This document shows positions 8,310-16,107 of a stretch of DNA of 20,860 nt, piece after piece. Below the pieces are notes generated by a model. That model was given only the letters and a program-made list of their open reading frames with translations. It was not told where the DNA came from and searched no databases. Source of the DNA: Thiorhodovibrio sp. (lineage in GTDB: Bacteria > Pseudomonadota > Gammaproteobacteria > Chromatiales > Chromatiaceae); the NCBI GenBank assembly GCA_007128075.1, contig SKYD01000140.1, positions 1-20,860 on the forward strand, given 5' to 3'. The position numbers and the translations under genes were made by a program. Every line of letters begins with the position of its first letter. Position 1 is the stretch's first letter.

Positions 8310-10673
8310 TCAAAATCCGTGTAAAAAAAGATTGTCTGATGTTGGGCGACGGGGCGACGGCTGCGGCTCGGCAGGCGGTGCATCCTGATGCTCGGCTGGC
8401 ATCTCATCAATCATCTCATCTTGCGCTGGACTCGCCTCGCGCTCGCGGGCGCAGCGCACGCCAACACCAACATGCTGGGCATGAAAGGGCACGGACGCAC
8501 TGCGTCCGCACACTGGTGCGAATGTCAGTCCATTGGCGAGCGCGTCGGGCAGGGGTTGATTGTCGATGGTCGCCATCAGATCGCCCCAGATGCGCAATGC
8601 CCCCGAGGCACCTGTCAGCCGACTGCTTTGGTTATCATCGCGTCCCACCCAGACCACGGCGACATGATCGGCACTAAACCCCGCAAACCAGCTATCGCGC
8701 AGCTCATTGGTGGTGCCAGTTTTACCTGCCACCACCAGCTCCTTAGGCAGCCGCTGATTGAGCCAGGCCCCGGTGCCTTCGCTGACTGCCTTTTGCATCG
8801 TCCATTGGGTCAGCGACACTGCCTCACTGTTCACCACCTGCTCAATTGCCAATGGATAGCGCGACAAGGGCTGACCGTCGGCATCGACGATTTCACGAAT
8901 CGTCCGCAGTGGGGCGCGAAAGCCGCCCGCTGCCAGGGTTTGATAAATCTGCGCCACCTCCAGCGGAGTGAGCGAAACCGAGCCTAATAACAGCGCGGGA
9001 ACGGTCTCGATGGTGCGCATCGCCCCGAGCTTGCGCAGATGATCGGCAACCTGCTCAACTCCCAGCTCCAGCCCCAAATTCACCGCTGCTAGATTGTACG
9101 ATTTTGCCAGTGCCTCATACAGCGGCACCTGGCCATGTTCGCGTCGATTGTAATTCTGTGGTCGCCAGACTTGATTGCCGATGCGCAGATTGACCTGTTC
9201 ATCGGCGACCAAAGACACCACCGAATAGCGTTCGGGCTGATTGAGTGCCACCAGATAAATCACTGGCTTGATCAATGAGCCAATCGAGCGCACCGCATTG
9301 ACGGCGCGGTTAAAGCCATGAAAACCAGTGTTGCGCCCGCCCACCAGCGCCAGCACCTCACCATGAGACACTGAGGTGACCACCGCCGCGGCCTCAAGGG
9401 TGTCCGCGCTCAAGCGGCGTTGGCGTTCAAACTCGGGCAGCCGCTCACGGATTGATTCCTCAGCGCGTTGTTGCACCAGCGGATCGAGGGTGGTGAAAAT
9501 ATGCAGCCCTTCGGAACGCAGATCGGCCTCGCGATAATCGCGCTGCAACTGGCGGCGCACCAGATCAATGAACGCAGGATATTCACCAATCGGCCGCGCA
9601 CCCCCATCGCGGATTCCCAATGGCTCGGCCTTGGCAAGGGCGGCGGCCTCGGGGCTGATAATCCGATGGTGCGCCATGATGTCGAGCACCAGATTGCGCC
9701 GCGCTTGCACGCGGTCGGGGTGACGGCGTGGATTGTATTCTGAGGGGCCTTTGAGGATCGCTACCAACAGCGCGATCTGAGCATCGCTCAACTCATCGAG
9801 TGGGGTATCAAAATAAAACCGACTCGCCAGCGCGAAGCCATGGATGGCGCGTTGGCCATCCTGACCCATATAGACCTCGTTAGCATAGGCGGTAAGAATC
9901 TCATTCTTGCTGTAATGGCGTTCCAGCAAGATCGCCATATAGGCCTCGTTGAATTTGCGCTCCAGGGTGCGCTGGTGACTGAGATAAAAGTTTTTTACCA
10001 GTTGTTGAGTCAGGGTGCTAGCACCTTCGACGGTGCGCCCAGCGCGCAGATTGCGATAGGCAGCGCGGACAATTCCGCGCAGATCGAGACCAAAATGACG
10101 AAAAAAGTCGCGGTCTTCGACTGCAAGCAGGGTTTTGATCATCTGCTCTGGCAATTGCTGGCGGGTGAGCAGAATTCGATCTTCGTTATGGGTGGGATAA
10201 ATGTTGGCAATCAACGCCGGCTCCAGCCGCACCAGCGCCAGCTCACGGTTGGAGGGAATATCGGTGATTGCCGAGAGCACGCCATCAGCAAACCGTAGCC
10301 GCAGCTCACGCTCTGGCTCGGCACCATCCCAGAACTGAAAGCCCTGAGTATGCAGAATAAATTGATCGCCGCTGCGCCGATAATGGCCAGGGCGGGAGGG
10401 CTGATCAGTGAGGCGATATTTTAATCGCTCCAGCTCTGCTTCCAAGATTGCTGGGGTGAGCAGGCGATCAACATAAAGCTCTAGCGGGCGTGAGTAGACG
10501 CGGGCGGGCAGTGCCCAGCGTTGTCCCTCAAATTTTTCGCGGATGATTTGATCCAGATGTACGCCATAGAACGCCAGCGCCAGCCCGACCACGACGGTCA
10601 CCAGCAGCACAATCCGCAGTGCCAAGCCCAACAGCCGCCAGCCGAGTGAACGCGAAGAGGTTGAGCGCGACAT
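8310..10673 (-). CDS. mrcB: Penicillin-binding protein 1B, bifunctional peptidoglycan synthase
   Basis: This class A PBP polymerises lipid II into glycan strands and cross-links them; it is anchored in the inner membrane. The 787-residue protein has a cytoplasmic start, one membrane helix (about 17-38), a UB2H-like region (about 60-150), a GT51 glycosyltransferase domain with Glu186 in EDRDFFRHFGLDLRG and Glu243 in KFNEAYMA, and the GASTLTQQLVKN motif. The transpeptidase has SLIK (Ser466, Lys469), SYN (525-527) and KTG (651-653), so both activities look intact. UB2H is the domain bound by the activator LpoB in E. coli, relevant because a lipoprotein gene follows. The C-terminus is a Pro/Glu-rich tail (about 742-780) ending NLFLHGF, without a further folded domain. 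The ATG at 10673 shares its A with the yadH stop (TGATG), so translation is probably coupled to yadH. Confidence 0.96.
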   Translation of the reverse strand: MSRSTSSRSLGWRLLGLALRIVLLVTVVVGLALAFYGVHLDQIIREKFEGQRWALPARVYSRPLELYVDRLLTPAILEAELERLKYRLTDQPSRPGHYRRSGDQFILHTQGFQFWDGAEPERELRLRFADGVLSAITDIPSNRELALVRLEPALIANIYPTHNEDRILLTRQQLPEQMIKTLLAVEDRDFFRHFGLDLRGIVRAAYRNLRAGRTVEGASTLTQQLVKNFYLSHQRTLERKFNEAYMAILLERHYSKNEILTAYANEVYMGQDGQRAIHGFALASRFYFDTPLDELSDAQIALLVAILKGPSEYNPRRHPDRVQARRNLVLDIMAHHRIISPEAAALAKAEPLGIRDGGARPIGEYPAFIDLVRRQLQRDYREADLRSEGLHIFTTLDPLVQQRAEESIRERLPEFERQRRLSADTLEAAAVVTSVSHGEVLALVGGRNTGFHGFNRAVNAVRSIGSLIKPVIYLVALNQPERYSVVSLVADEQVNLRIGNQVWRPQNYNRREHGQVPLYEALAKSYNLAAVNLGLELGVEQVADHLRKLGAMRTIETVPALLLGSVSLTPLEVAQIYQTLAAGGFRAPLRTIREIVDADGQPLSRYPLAIEQVVNSEAVSLTQWTMQKAVSEGTGAWLNQRLPKELVVAGKTGTTNELRDSWFAGFSADHVAVVWVGRDDNQSSRLTGASGALRIWGDLMATIDNQPLPDALANGLTFAPVCGRSASVPFHAQHVGVGVRCAREREASPAQDEMIDEMPAEHQDAPPAEPQPSPRRPTSDNLFLHGF

Positions 10674-11458
10674 CAGTGTTTTAACCCCACGCCGCGACGC
10701 AGCAGAAAGAGACTAAAGGCGGTGAGCAGCACGATGCAGCCACCGATCAGCAAAAACGCGGTTTGCAGCGGAATGTCGCTGACACCAAGAAACCCATAAC
10801 GAAACGCATTGACCATATACAAAATCGGATTAAACAACGACACCTGTTGCCAAAACTCGGGCAGCAGATGAATCGAATAAAAGACACCGCCGAGATAAGT
10901 CAGCGGGGTGAGTATAAAAGTTGGAACAATCGAAATATCATCAAAGCTATTGGCATAAACGGCGTTTATGAAGCCTGCGAGGGCAAACAAGATCGCAGTG
11001 AGCACAAAAATCGCCGCCGAGACTGCATAGCTGTGTAGCGTTAGATCGGTAAAAACCATCGCCACCAAGGTCACGGCGATGCCAACAGTCAGCCCACGCA
11101 GCACCCCGCCACCAATGTAGCCAGCGAGAATGATCCAGTTGGGTGCTGGTGAAACCAACAGCTCTTCGATATAACGAGAGAATTTGCTACTATAAAACGA
11201 GGCGACCACATTGGCATAGGAATTGGTGATCACCGCCATCAGCACCAGCCCCGGGACGATAAAATCCAGATAGGCAACCCCTTCCATCACCCCAATGCGC
11301 TCGCCAATCAGCCGCCCGAAGATCACAAAATACAGGCTGGTGGTGATCACTGAGGGCAACAGGGTCTGAATCCAGATGCGCATAAAACGGAGCACTTCTT
11401 TTTTTAGAATGGTATCGAAAATGATCCCATAGCGCCGCCAGCGCGCGCCGACGCTCAT
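10673..11458 (-). CDS. yadH: ABC-2 type transporter permease YadH
   Basis: This is the membrane subunit of an exporter of unknown substrate, partner of YadG. The 261-residue protein aligns with E. coli YadH across its length: FMRIWIQTLLPSVITTSLYF near the first helix, FIVPGLVLMAVITNSYANV, the IEELLVSP coupling segment, and the highly similar SFDDISIVPTFILTPLTYLGGVFYS stretch (given here in part: TFILTPLTYLGGVFYS). Six hydrophobic helices can be seen. It starts at ATG 11458 inside the yadG stop (4-nt ATGA overlap) and ends on the mrcB start codon (1-nt overlap). YadGH belongs to the DrrAB/NodIJ-like class, so a lipid, polysaccharide or drug substrate is possible; the tight link to mrcB makes an envelope role attractive but this is inference. 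Confidence 0.93.
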   Translation of the reverse strand: MSVGARWRRYGIIFDTILKKEVLRFMRIWIQTLLPSVITTSLYFVIFGRLIGERIGVMEGVAYLDFIVPGLVLMAVITNSYANVVASFYSSKFSRYIEELLVSPAPNWIILAGYIGGGVLRGLTVGIAVTLVAMVFTDLTLHSYAVSAAIFVLTAILFALAGFINAVYANSFDDISIVPTFILTPLTYLGGVFYSIHLLPEFWQQVSLFNPILYMVNAFRYGFLGVSDIPLQTAFLLIGGCIVLLTAFSLFLLRRGVGLKH

Positions 11459-12381
11459 TGTTCAGCATCCTGTCGTTTTTCGACGAGATTTAAAAATAAT
11501 TGTTCCAATCGGTTTTGTTTGTTGCGCATACTCATCACCTCAATGCCGCGCACCGCCAATGATGCGAACAGCCCGTTGATATTGCGCTGGCGGTCGACCT
11601 CGACCTCCAGCGTTGACGGATCGCTTAACCGCAGCCGCAGCCCGGGGATGTCAGGGGCGAGCGCCAGCGGGTGGCGAAGATTGAGTACAAAGGTTTCGGT
11701 GTGCAGTTGATCGAGCAGGGCGCGCATTGTTGATTGGCGAATGATCTGCCCTTGGTCGATGATCGCAATGTTGCGACACAGACTTTCTGCCTCATCGAGA
11801 TAATGTGTGGTTAAAATAATGGTGGTGCCTTCCTGATTAAGTTCACAGAGGTAATGCCACATCGAGCGGCGGATTTCAATGTCGACACCTGCTGTTGGTT
11901 CATCCAAAATCAACAACTGTGGTCGATGCACGAGGGCGCGAGCGATCATCAACCGCCGCTTCAGCCCGCCAGACAGGCGGCGGGTTTCAGTGTGACGACG
12001 ATCCCATAATTCCAGCTTGCGCAGATAAAACTCGGCGCGCTGACGCGCCACCCGCCGCGAGATGCCAAAATAACCCGCTTGGTTGATAATGACCTCAATG
12101 ATCGGCAAAAACAGGTTAAAGTTAAATTCTTGGGGCACCACACCTAGGGTGGCGCGCACTGCCTCTGGCTCGCGGTCTAGGTCATGCCCAAACACTGTCA
12201 CCGAACCAGAGGTTTTGTTCACCAGCGAGGTGACAATCCCAATCAGCGTTGACTTACCCGCGCCATTGGGACCTAAGAGCGCGAAAAAATCGCCTTCAGC
12301 AACCGTGAGATCGACACCTTTGAGTGCCTCAAAACGGGACTGGTAGAGTTTATGTACCTGACGGACAACAAGCGCAGACAT
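11455..12381 (-). CDS. yadG: ABC transporter ATP-binding protein YadG
   Basis: This 308-residue ATPase powers export through YadH. Motifs in order are Walker A GPNGAGKST (37-45), Q-loop VPQEFNFN with Gln84, signature LSGGLKRRL (136-144), Walker B LLILDEP (157-162, catalytic Glu161), and the H-loop His193 in TTHYLDEAE. The C-terminal third (after about residue 225) matches the E. coli YadG tail, including VMSMRNKQNRLEQLFLNLV. The ATG at 12381 starts the leftward gene cluster; the next gene upstream is divergent, so a promoter must lie in 12382-12553. I could see TAGAAT close to the start but no convincing -35, and do not call it. Family and partner are secure; the substrate is unknown. Confidence 0.94.
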   Translation of the reverse strand: MSALVVRQVHKLYQSRFEALKGVDLTVAEGDFFALLGPNGAGKSTLIGIVTSLVNKTSGSVTVFGHDLDREPEAVRATLGVVPQEFNFNLFLPIIEVIINQAGYFGISRRVARQRAEFYLRKLELWDRRHTETRRLSGGLKRRLMIARALVHRPQLLILDEPTAGVDIEIRRSMWHYLCELNQEGTTIILTTHYLDEAESLCRNIAIIDQGQIIRQSTMRALLDQLHTETFVLNLRHPLALAPDIPGLRLRLSDPSTLEVEVDRQRNINGLFASLAVRGIEVMSMRNKQNRLEQLFLNLVEKRQDAEQ

Positions 12382-12484
12382 GACGGGTTATTCTATAAGA
12401 ACCTGGTAACAGTGGTGCGGGGCTGATCACCCGAACGGAACACGCAGTTTACGGCAACTGGCGGTGCCAGATGCGACAAAATTT

Positions 12485-12503
12485 GGCGAACACACTGTTC
12501 GCC
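12485..12503. promoter_or_regulatory. Perfect 8-3-8 palindrome in the yadG/sdhC divergent intergenic region
   Basis: GGCGAACACACTGTTCGCC is a perfect 8-bp inverted repeat with a CAC spacer, 51 nt before the sdhC start. Just downstream, TATACT at 12519-12524 is a plausible -10; with 17-nt spacing the -35 (TGTTCG, poor) would fall inside the right arm. This arrangement is what an operator for a dimeric regulator of sdhCAB would look like. It resembles a Gram-positive LexA box but the spacing is one base too long, and no regulator can be named. A small hairpin in an RNA is the alternative. The rest of the 172-nt intergenic region (12382-12553) shows nothing else I can support. Confidence 0.45.
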
Positions 12504-12553
12504 AGCCATAAAAATCTTTATACTTATGCTATTTTACAACAACTTGATACATC

Positions 12554-13183
12554 ATGAGCGCATCGCTTCATAACCGTCATTTTCTTTATCGTCGCATTCA
12601 TTCGCTGCTAGGGCTTGTGCCGCTAGGCATCTTTATGGTGTTTCATCTGTGGCAGAACTCGCAGGCGCGTCTCGGGGCGGCGCATTACAATGCCCTGGTG
12701 GCAAAGATGGCCGAGATCAACTATCTGCTGGTGTTTGAAGCCACCCTGGTCGTTGTCCCGTTGCTGCTTCATGCCGCCTATGGTCTGGTGATTTTAGGCT
12801 CAGGCACTGCCGAGCCGTTGCGTTATTCGTATCGACGCAACTGGCTATATTGGCTACAGCGGATGTCGGGCATTGCCATGATTGCCTTTGTGGCGCTGCA
12901 TCTGGGGCTGACTCGGATTGCCGCGATCATCGACCCCAGCATCTATAATGATATGTATAGCCATATGCAGCATTCGCTCTCACAACCAGTGACTTTTGGC
13001 GTGTATATGGTGGGTCTGTGGTTATCGGTGTTTCACCTTGCCAATGGTCTGGCGACGGCTGCGATCACCTGGGGGCTGACCACCAATGCCGCTGCCCAGC
13101 GCCGCTTCGGGCTGTTATGTATTCCTTTTGGGCTGGTGCTTGGCGCACTCGGCACTCAGGGACTGATTGGATTTGTGTTATGA
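12554..13183 (+). CDS. sdhC: Succinate dehydrogenase/fumarate reductase cytochrome b558 subunit (type B, dihaem)
   Basis: This is the membrane anchor of a type B succinate:quinone oxidoreductase, with five helices and two haems b. The 209-residue protein aligns with Bacillus subtilis SdhC (about 202 residues) from FLYRRIHSLLGLVPLGIF at the start through the NGL..ITWG motif near the end. The four axial haem ligands of the family are all present: His31, His73 (LLLHAAYGL), His116 (FVALHLG) and His161 (VFHLANGL). This is unlike the separate SdhC and SdhD single-haem anchor of E. coli. It is the first gene of sdhCAB and overlaps sdhA by 4 nt (ATGA). The ATG at 12554 has no evident Shine-Dalgarno sequence. 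In Bacillus this enzyme works with menaquinone; whether it runs as dehydrogenase or fumarate reductase here cannot be read from sequence. Confidence 0.95.
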   Translation: MSASLHNRHFLYRRIHSLLGLVPLGIFMVFHLWQNSQARLGAAHYNALVAKMAEINYLLVFEATLVVVPLLLHAAYGLVILGSGTAEPLRYSYRRNWLYWLQRMSGIAMIAFVALHLGLTRIAAIIDPSIYNDMYSHMQHSLSQPVTFGVYMVGLWLSVFHLANGLATAAITWGLTTNAAAQRRFGLLCIPFGLVLGALGTQGLIGFVL

Positions 13184-15063
13184 AAGGTCGTGAAGTCATT
13201 GTGGTTGGCGGCGGTATCAGCGGTCTGTGGGCGGCATTGCGGCTTGCCGAATCTGGGCATCGCGTGTTGCTATTTTCGCTGTTTGAGGTCATGCGCTCGC
13301 ATTCAGCCAGTGCGCAGGGCGGCATCAATGCGGTGCTGGATATCAAAGGCCAGCGCGACAGCATCTTCCAACATGTGCAGGACACCATCAAGGGCGGTGC
13401 CTATCTGGCCAATCAGCCCCCTGTCAAAGCACTGTGCGAGGCGGCCCCCGGGCTGTTGCACACCTTTGAGCGCATGGGGGTGATGTTTTCGCGCACCGCA
13501 GAGGGGTTATTAGACCAGCGGCTGTTTAGCGGGGTGCGGCATCAGCGCACCTGTTTTGCGGGCACCAGCACCGGCCAACAGCTATTGTATAGCCTCGATC
13601 AACAGGTGCGCCGTCTTGAGGCTGAAAAACGCATTGAAAAATACGAATGGTGGGAATTTCTTGCCATCGTGAAAAGTCCCCAAGGCCGCTGCTGCGGCAT
13701 TGTGGCGATGAATTTGCGCAGCCTGGAGGTGCGTCCGTTTCGTGCTGATGCAGTGGTGCTCGCCACTGGCGGCATTGGCCAACTCTATGCTCCGCACACC
13801 ACTTGCTCAACCAGTGCCACTGGTGCGGCAGCAAGTCGCGTCTATCAACAAGGTGCGCAGTTTGCCAATGCTGAATTCTTCCAGTTCCATCCCAGCGCCA
13901 TGCTCGGCCATGACAAAACCCGGCTGATGAGTGAGGCGGTGCGTGGTGAGGGCGGGCGCGTCTGGGTGCCGCGTCAGGCGCGAGATCGGCGCACCGCCAG
14001 CGCGATCCCTGAGAGTGATCGCTTCTATTTCCTCGAAGAATGGTACCCGCGCTACGGCAACAATGTCCCCCGCGATCTCGCTGCCCGTGCGATCTGGAAA
14101 GTCACCCGCATGCTCGGTTTGGGAGTTGGTGGCGGAGATCGGGTGTATTTAGACATCACCCATCTTGATGCCACAATGGTTGAACAACGCCTCGGCTCGT
14201 TGCTGACGCTGTATCGCAAATTCTCTGGCATTGATCCGCTCAGCCAACCGATGGAGATTTTTCCAGCCGCCCATTATTCGATGGGCGGACTGTGGATTGA
14301 TTACGAAAAAGATGCCTCGGGCAGCTTGGTGATGGGCAGTCCGCGCAACCATGCCACCAACATCCCTGGGCTTTATGCCTGTGGCGAATGTGACTATGCC
14401 TATCACGGTGCCAACCGTCTCGGTGCCAATTCGCTGCTCTCCGCTGCATTTTCGGGGCGGATCACCGGTGAGGCCGCCGCCGCCTATCTGTCTGGGCTGA
14501 TGCAAGGCCACGAGTCGCTTGGCGATCAGCCGTTTGAGGCCGAGGTGCGCTATCAAAATCAGATCAACCATCATTTTATTCATGCCGGTGGCGATCAAAA
14601 CCCTTATCGAATGCACCGTGAACTCGGCGAGCTGATGACCACCAATGTCGGGGTGGTGCGCGACAATGGGCCACTGGATTCGTCGATTGTGCAACTGTAT
14701 GACCTCGAACAACGCTTTGCACGGCTGCATCTGGCCGAAGGGCATCCGTGGGCCAACCAAACCCTTGCTTATGCCCGCCAGGTGCTCGATATGGTCAAAT
14801 TAGCCCAGGTCGTTGCGGTGAGTGCGCGCAATCGCGACGAATGCCGCGGCGCCCATTACAAGCCCGCTTTTGATTTAGAGCCGCCACCTCATGCCTATCC
14901 CGGGGATGCTGCCTACGATAGCTATCGCAAACGCTGGCAGACAAATAACACCCGATGGCTTAAAACCACGATTGCCGAGTACCATCCCGAAGGGCCGCGC
15001 ATTCATTATGAGCCAGTGGATACCAGCATGGTCGCGCCGAGTGAACCCCGGGATTACCGATGA
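13180..15063 (+). CDS. sdhA: Succinate dehydrogenase/fumarate reductase flavoprotein subunit
   Basis: SdhA interconverts succinate and fumarate on a covalently bound FAD on the cytoplasmic face. The frame is open from 13018, but that part lies within sdhC; ATG at 13180, in an ATGA overlap with the sdhC stop, gives MKGREVIVVGGGISGLWAAL, matching the family N-terminus. The product is 627 residues (B. subtilis SdhA 586). Seen: the FAD dinucleotide fold GGGISG (10-15); RSHSASAQGGIN with His41 at the covalent-flavin position; FFQFHPSAM; RLMSEAVRGEGGRV at the active site; AAHYSMGGLW; and GECDYAYHGANRLGANSLL. The extra length relative to Bacillus comes from small insertions, for example about 13 residues after RGEGGRVWV and around the DASGSLVMGSPRNHA segment. 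It overlaps sdhB by 4 nt, so all three subunits are probably translationally coupled. Confidence 0.96.
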   Translation: MKGREVIVVGGGISGLWAALRLAESGHRVLLFSLFEVMRSHSASAQGGINAVLDIKGQRDSIFQHVQDTIKGGAYLANQPPVKALCEAAPGLLHTFERMGVMFSRTAEGLLDQRLFSGVRHQRTCFAGTSTGQQLLYSLDQQVRRLEAEKRIEKYEWWEFLAIVKSPQGRCCGIVAMNLRSLEVRPFRADAVVLATGGIGQLYAPHTTCSTSATGAAASRVYQQGAQFANAEFFQFHPSAMLGHDKTRLMSEAVRGEGGRVWVPRQARDRRTASAIPESDRFYFLEEWYPRYGNNVPRDLAARAIWKVTRMLGLGVGGGDRVYLDITHLDATMVEQRLGSLLTLYRKFSGIDPLSQPMEIFPAAHYSMGGLWIDYEKDASGSLVMGSPRNHATNIPGLYACGECDYAYHGANRLGANSLLSAAFSGRITGEAAAAYLSGLMQGHESLGDQPFEAEVRYQNQINHHFIHAGGDQNPYRMHRELGELMTTNVGVVRDNGPLDSSIVQLYDLEQRFARLHLAEGHPWANQTLAYARQVLDMVKLAQVVAVSARNRDECRGAHYKPAFDLEPPPHAYPGDAAYDSYRKRWQTNNTRWLKTTIAEYHPEGPRIHYEPVDTSMVAPSEPRDYR

Positions 15064-16088
15064 CTGAGAAAACGCCGCCTGATGATGAATTAAACCTCAA
15101 CAAACCTGTCGCGCCGCCGCCAGAGCTTGTTGATCACTTAGACGATGAGCAACGCGAGCCAGAGTGGCTGACCGAGGCCACTGAGCGTCCGCCAGAAACA
15201 CCCCACATCGATCATTACGACGATGAGGATGACCCCGACCGCTGGCAAGAAAGCGAAGATACCGCAGAGCTTGCCGCCAACGAGGATGAGTCAGCACCTG
15301 AGCACCCCTGGTCACAAGCAGAGCATGATGCTGCCGAGGTGGTGCAGCTTAAAATTCGCCGTCAGGATGATCCATTCTCGACCCCTTACTGGCAATTGTT
15401 TGATATTCCTAGCCATGAACGGGACAATGTGCTCTCGTTGCTGCGCACCTTGCGCGAGCATCCGATTACTGGCAGTGGCGAGCGTGTTGATCCTGTGGCC
15501 TTTGAGCATCAGTGCATGGAAGAGGTCTGTGGCTCCTGCGCAATGCTGATCAATGGTCGCCCACGCATGGCGTGCTCGGCACTGATCGCCGACCTAGAGC
15601 AGCCGATTGTGCTCGAACCCTTGCCCAAGTTCCCCTTGGTGCGCGATCTGATGGTTGATCGCTCGCGGCTGTTTGAGCATCTCAAGCGGGTGCAAGCCTG
15701 GATTCATGTTGATGGTGCTTGGGACATTCACCAACCTGGGCTGCGCATTGCGCAGCAACAGTGGGCGCGGGATTATCTCTACAGTCGCTGTATGCACTGC
15801 GGCTGCTGCATGGCGGCTTGTCCGCAATATGACGAGCATCTGGATTTTGTCGGTCCCGCGACCTTAGCACAGGTGCGGCTGATGAATGCCCATCCCAACG
15901 GCCGCGCTACGCGCAGCACACGGCTGCATGCAATCATGGGTGATGGCGGATTAAGTGATTGCGGCAATGCCCAAAACTGCGTCAAGGTGTGCCCTAAAGA
16001 GATTCCACTGACCACAGCGATTGGTGAGCTAGGCCGCGCCACCACTGTGCAGTTGATCAAAGATTTCTTTGGTTCCAGCGAGCCTTAA
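15060..16088 (+). CDS. sdhB: Succinate dehydrogenase/fumarate reductase iron-sulfur subunit with acidic N-terminal extension
   Basis: SdhB passes electrons from FAD to the membrane haems through three clusters. Ligands are complete: [2Fe-2S] Cys152, Cys157, Cys160, Cys172; [4Fe-4S] Cys244, Cys247, Cys250 and Cys311; [3Fe-4S] Cys254, Cys301, Cys307. An additional Cys249 sits in CMHCGCCMAACP, where B. subtilis has Val. The core from about residue 94 (VVQLKIRRQDD) to the end (IKDFFGSSEP) aligns with the 253-residue Bacillus protein, including NAHPNG and PLTTAIGEL. Residues 1-93 are extra: by hand count about 32 Asp/Glu against 5 Lys/Arg, rich in Pro, likely disordered. The start is fixed by the ATGA overlap with sdhA at 15060; an internal start that removes the tail would leave a long untranslated gap after sdhA. 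Confidence 0.95.
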   Translation: MTEKTPPDDELNLNKPVAPPPELVDHLDDEQREPEWLTEATERPPETPHIDHYDDEDDPDRWQESEDTAELAANEDESAPEHPWSQAEHDAAEVVQLKIRRQDDPFSTPYWQLFDIPSHERDNVLSLLRTLREHPITGSGERVDPVAFEHQCMEEVCGSCAMLINGRPRMACSALIADLEQPIVLEPLPKFPLVRDLMVDRSRLFEHLKRVQAWIHVDGAWDIHQPGLRIAQQQWARDYLYSRCMHCGCCMAACPQYDEHLDFVGPATLAQVRLMNAHPNGRATRSTRLHAIMGDGGLSDCGNAQNCVKVCPKEIPLTTAIGELGRATTVQLIKDFFGSSEP

Positions 16089-16107
16089 CAGTCACCTGGA
16101 AAAATTA

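Noticed and set aside
12485..12503. LexA (SOS) box
   Set aside because: The half-sites resemble the Gram-positive CGAAC...GTTCG box but the spacing is one base longer, and gammaproteobacterial LexA uses CTGT-N8-ACAG.
13018..13179. Longer upstream start for sdhA
   Set aside because: These 54 codons lie inside sdhC in another frame; homology begins exactly at the ATG at 13180, which overlaps the sdhC stop.
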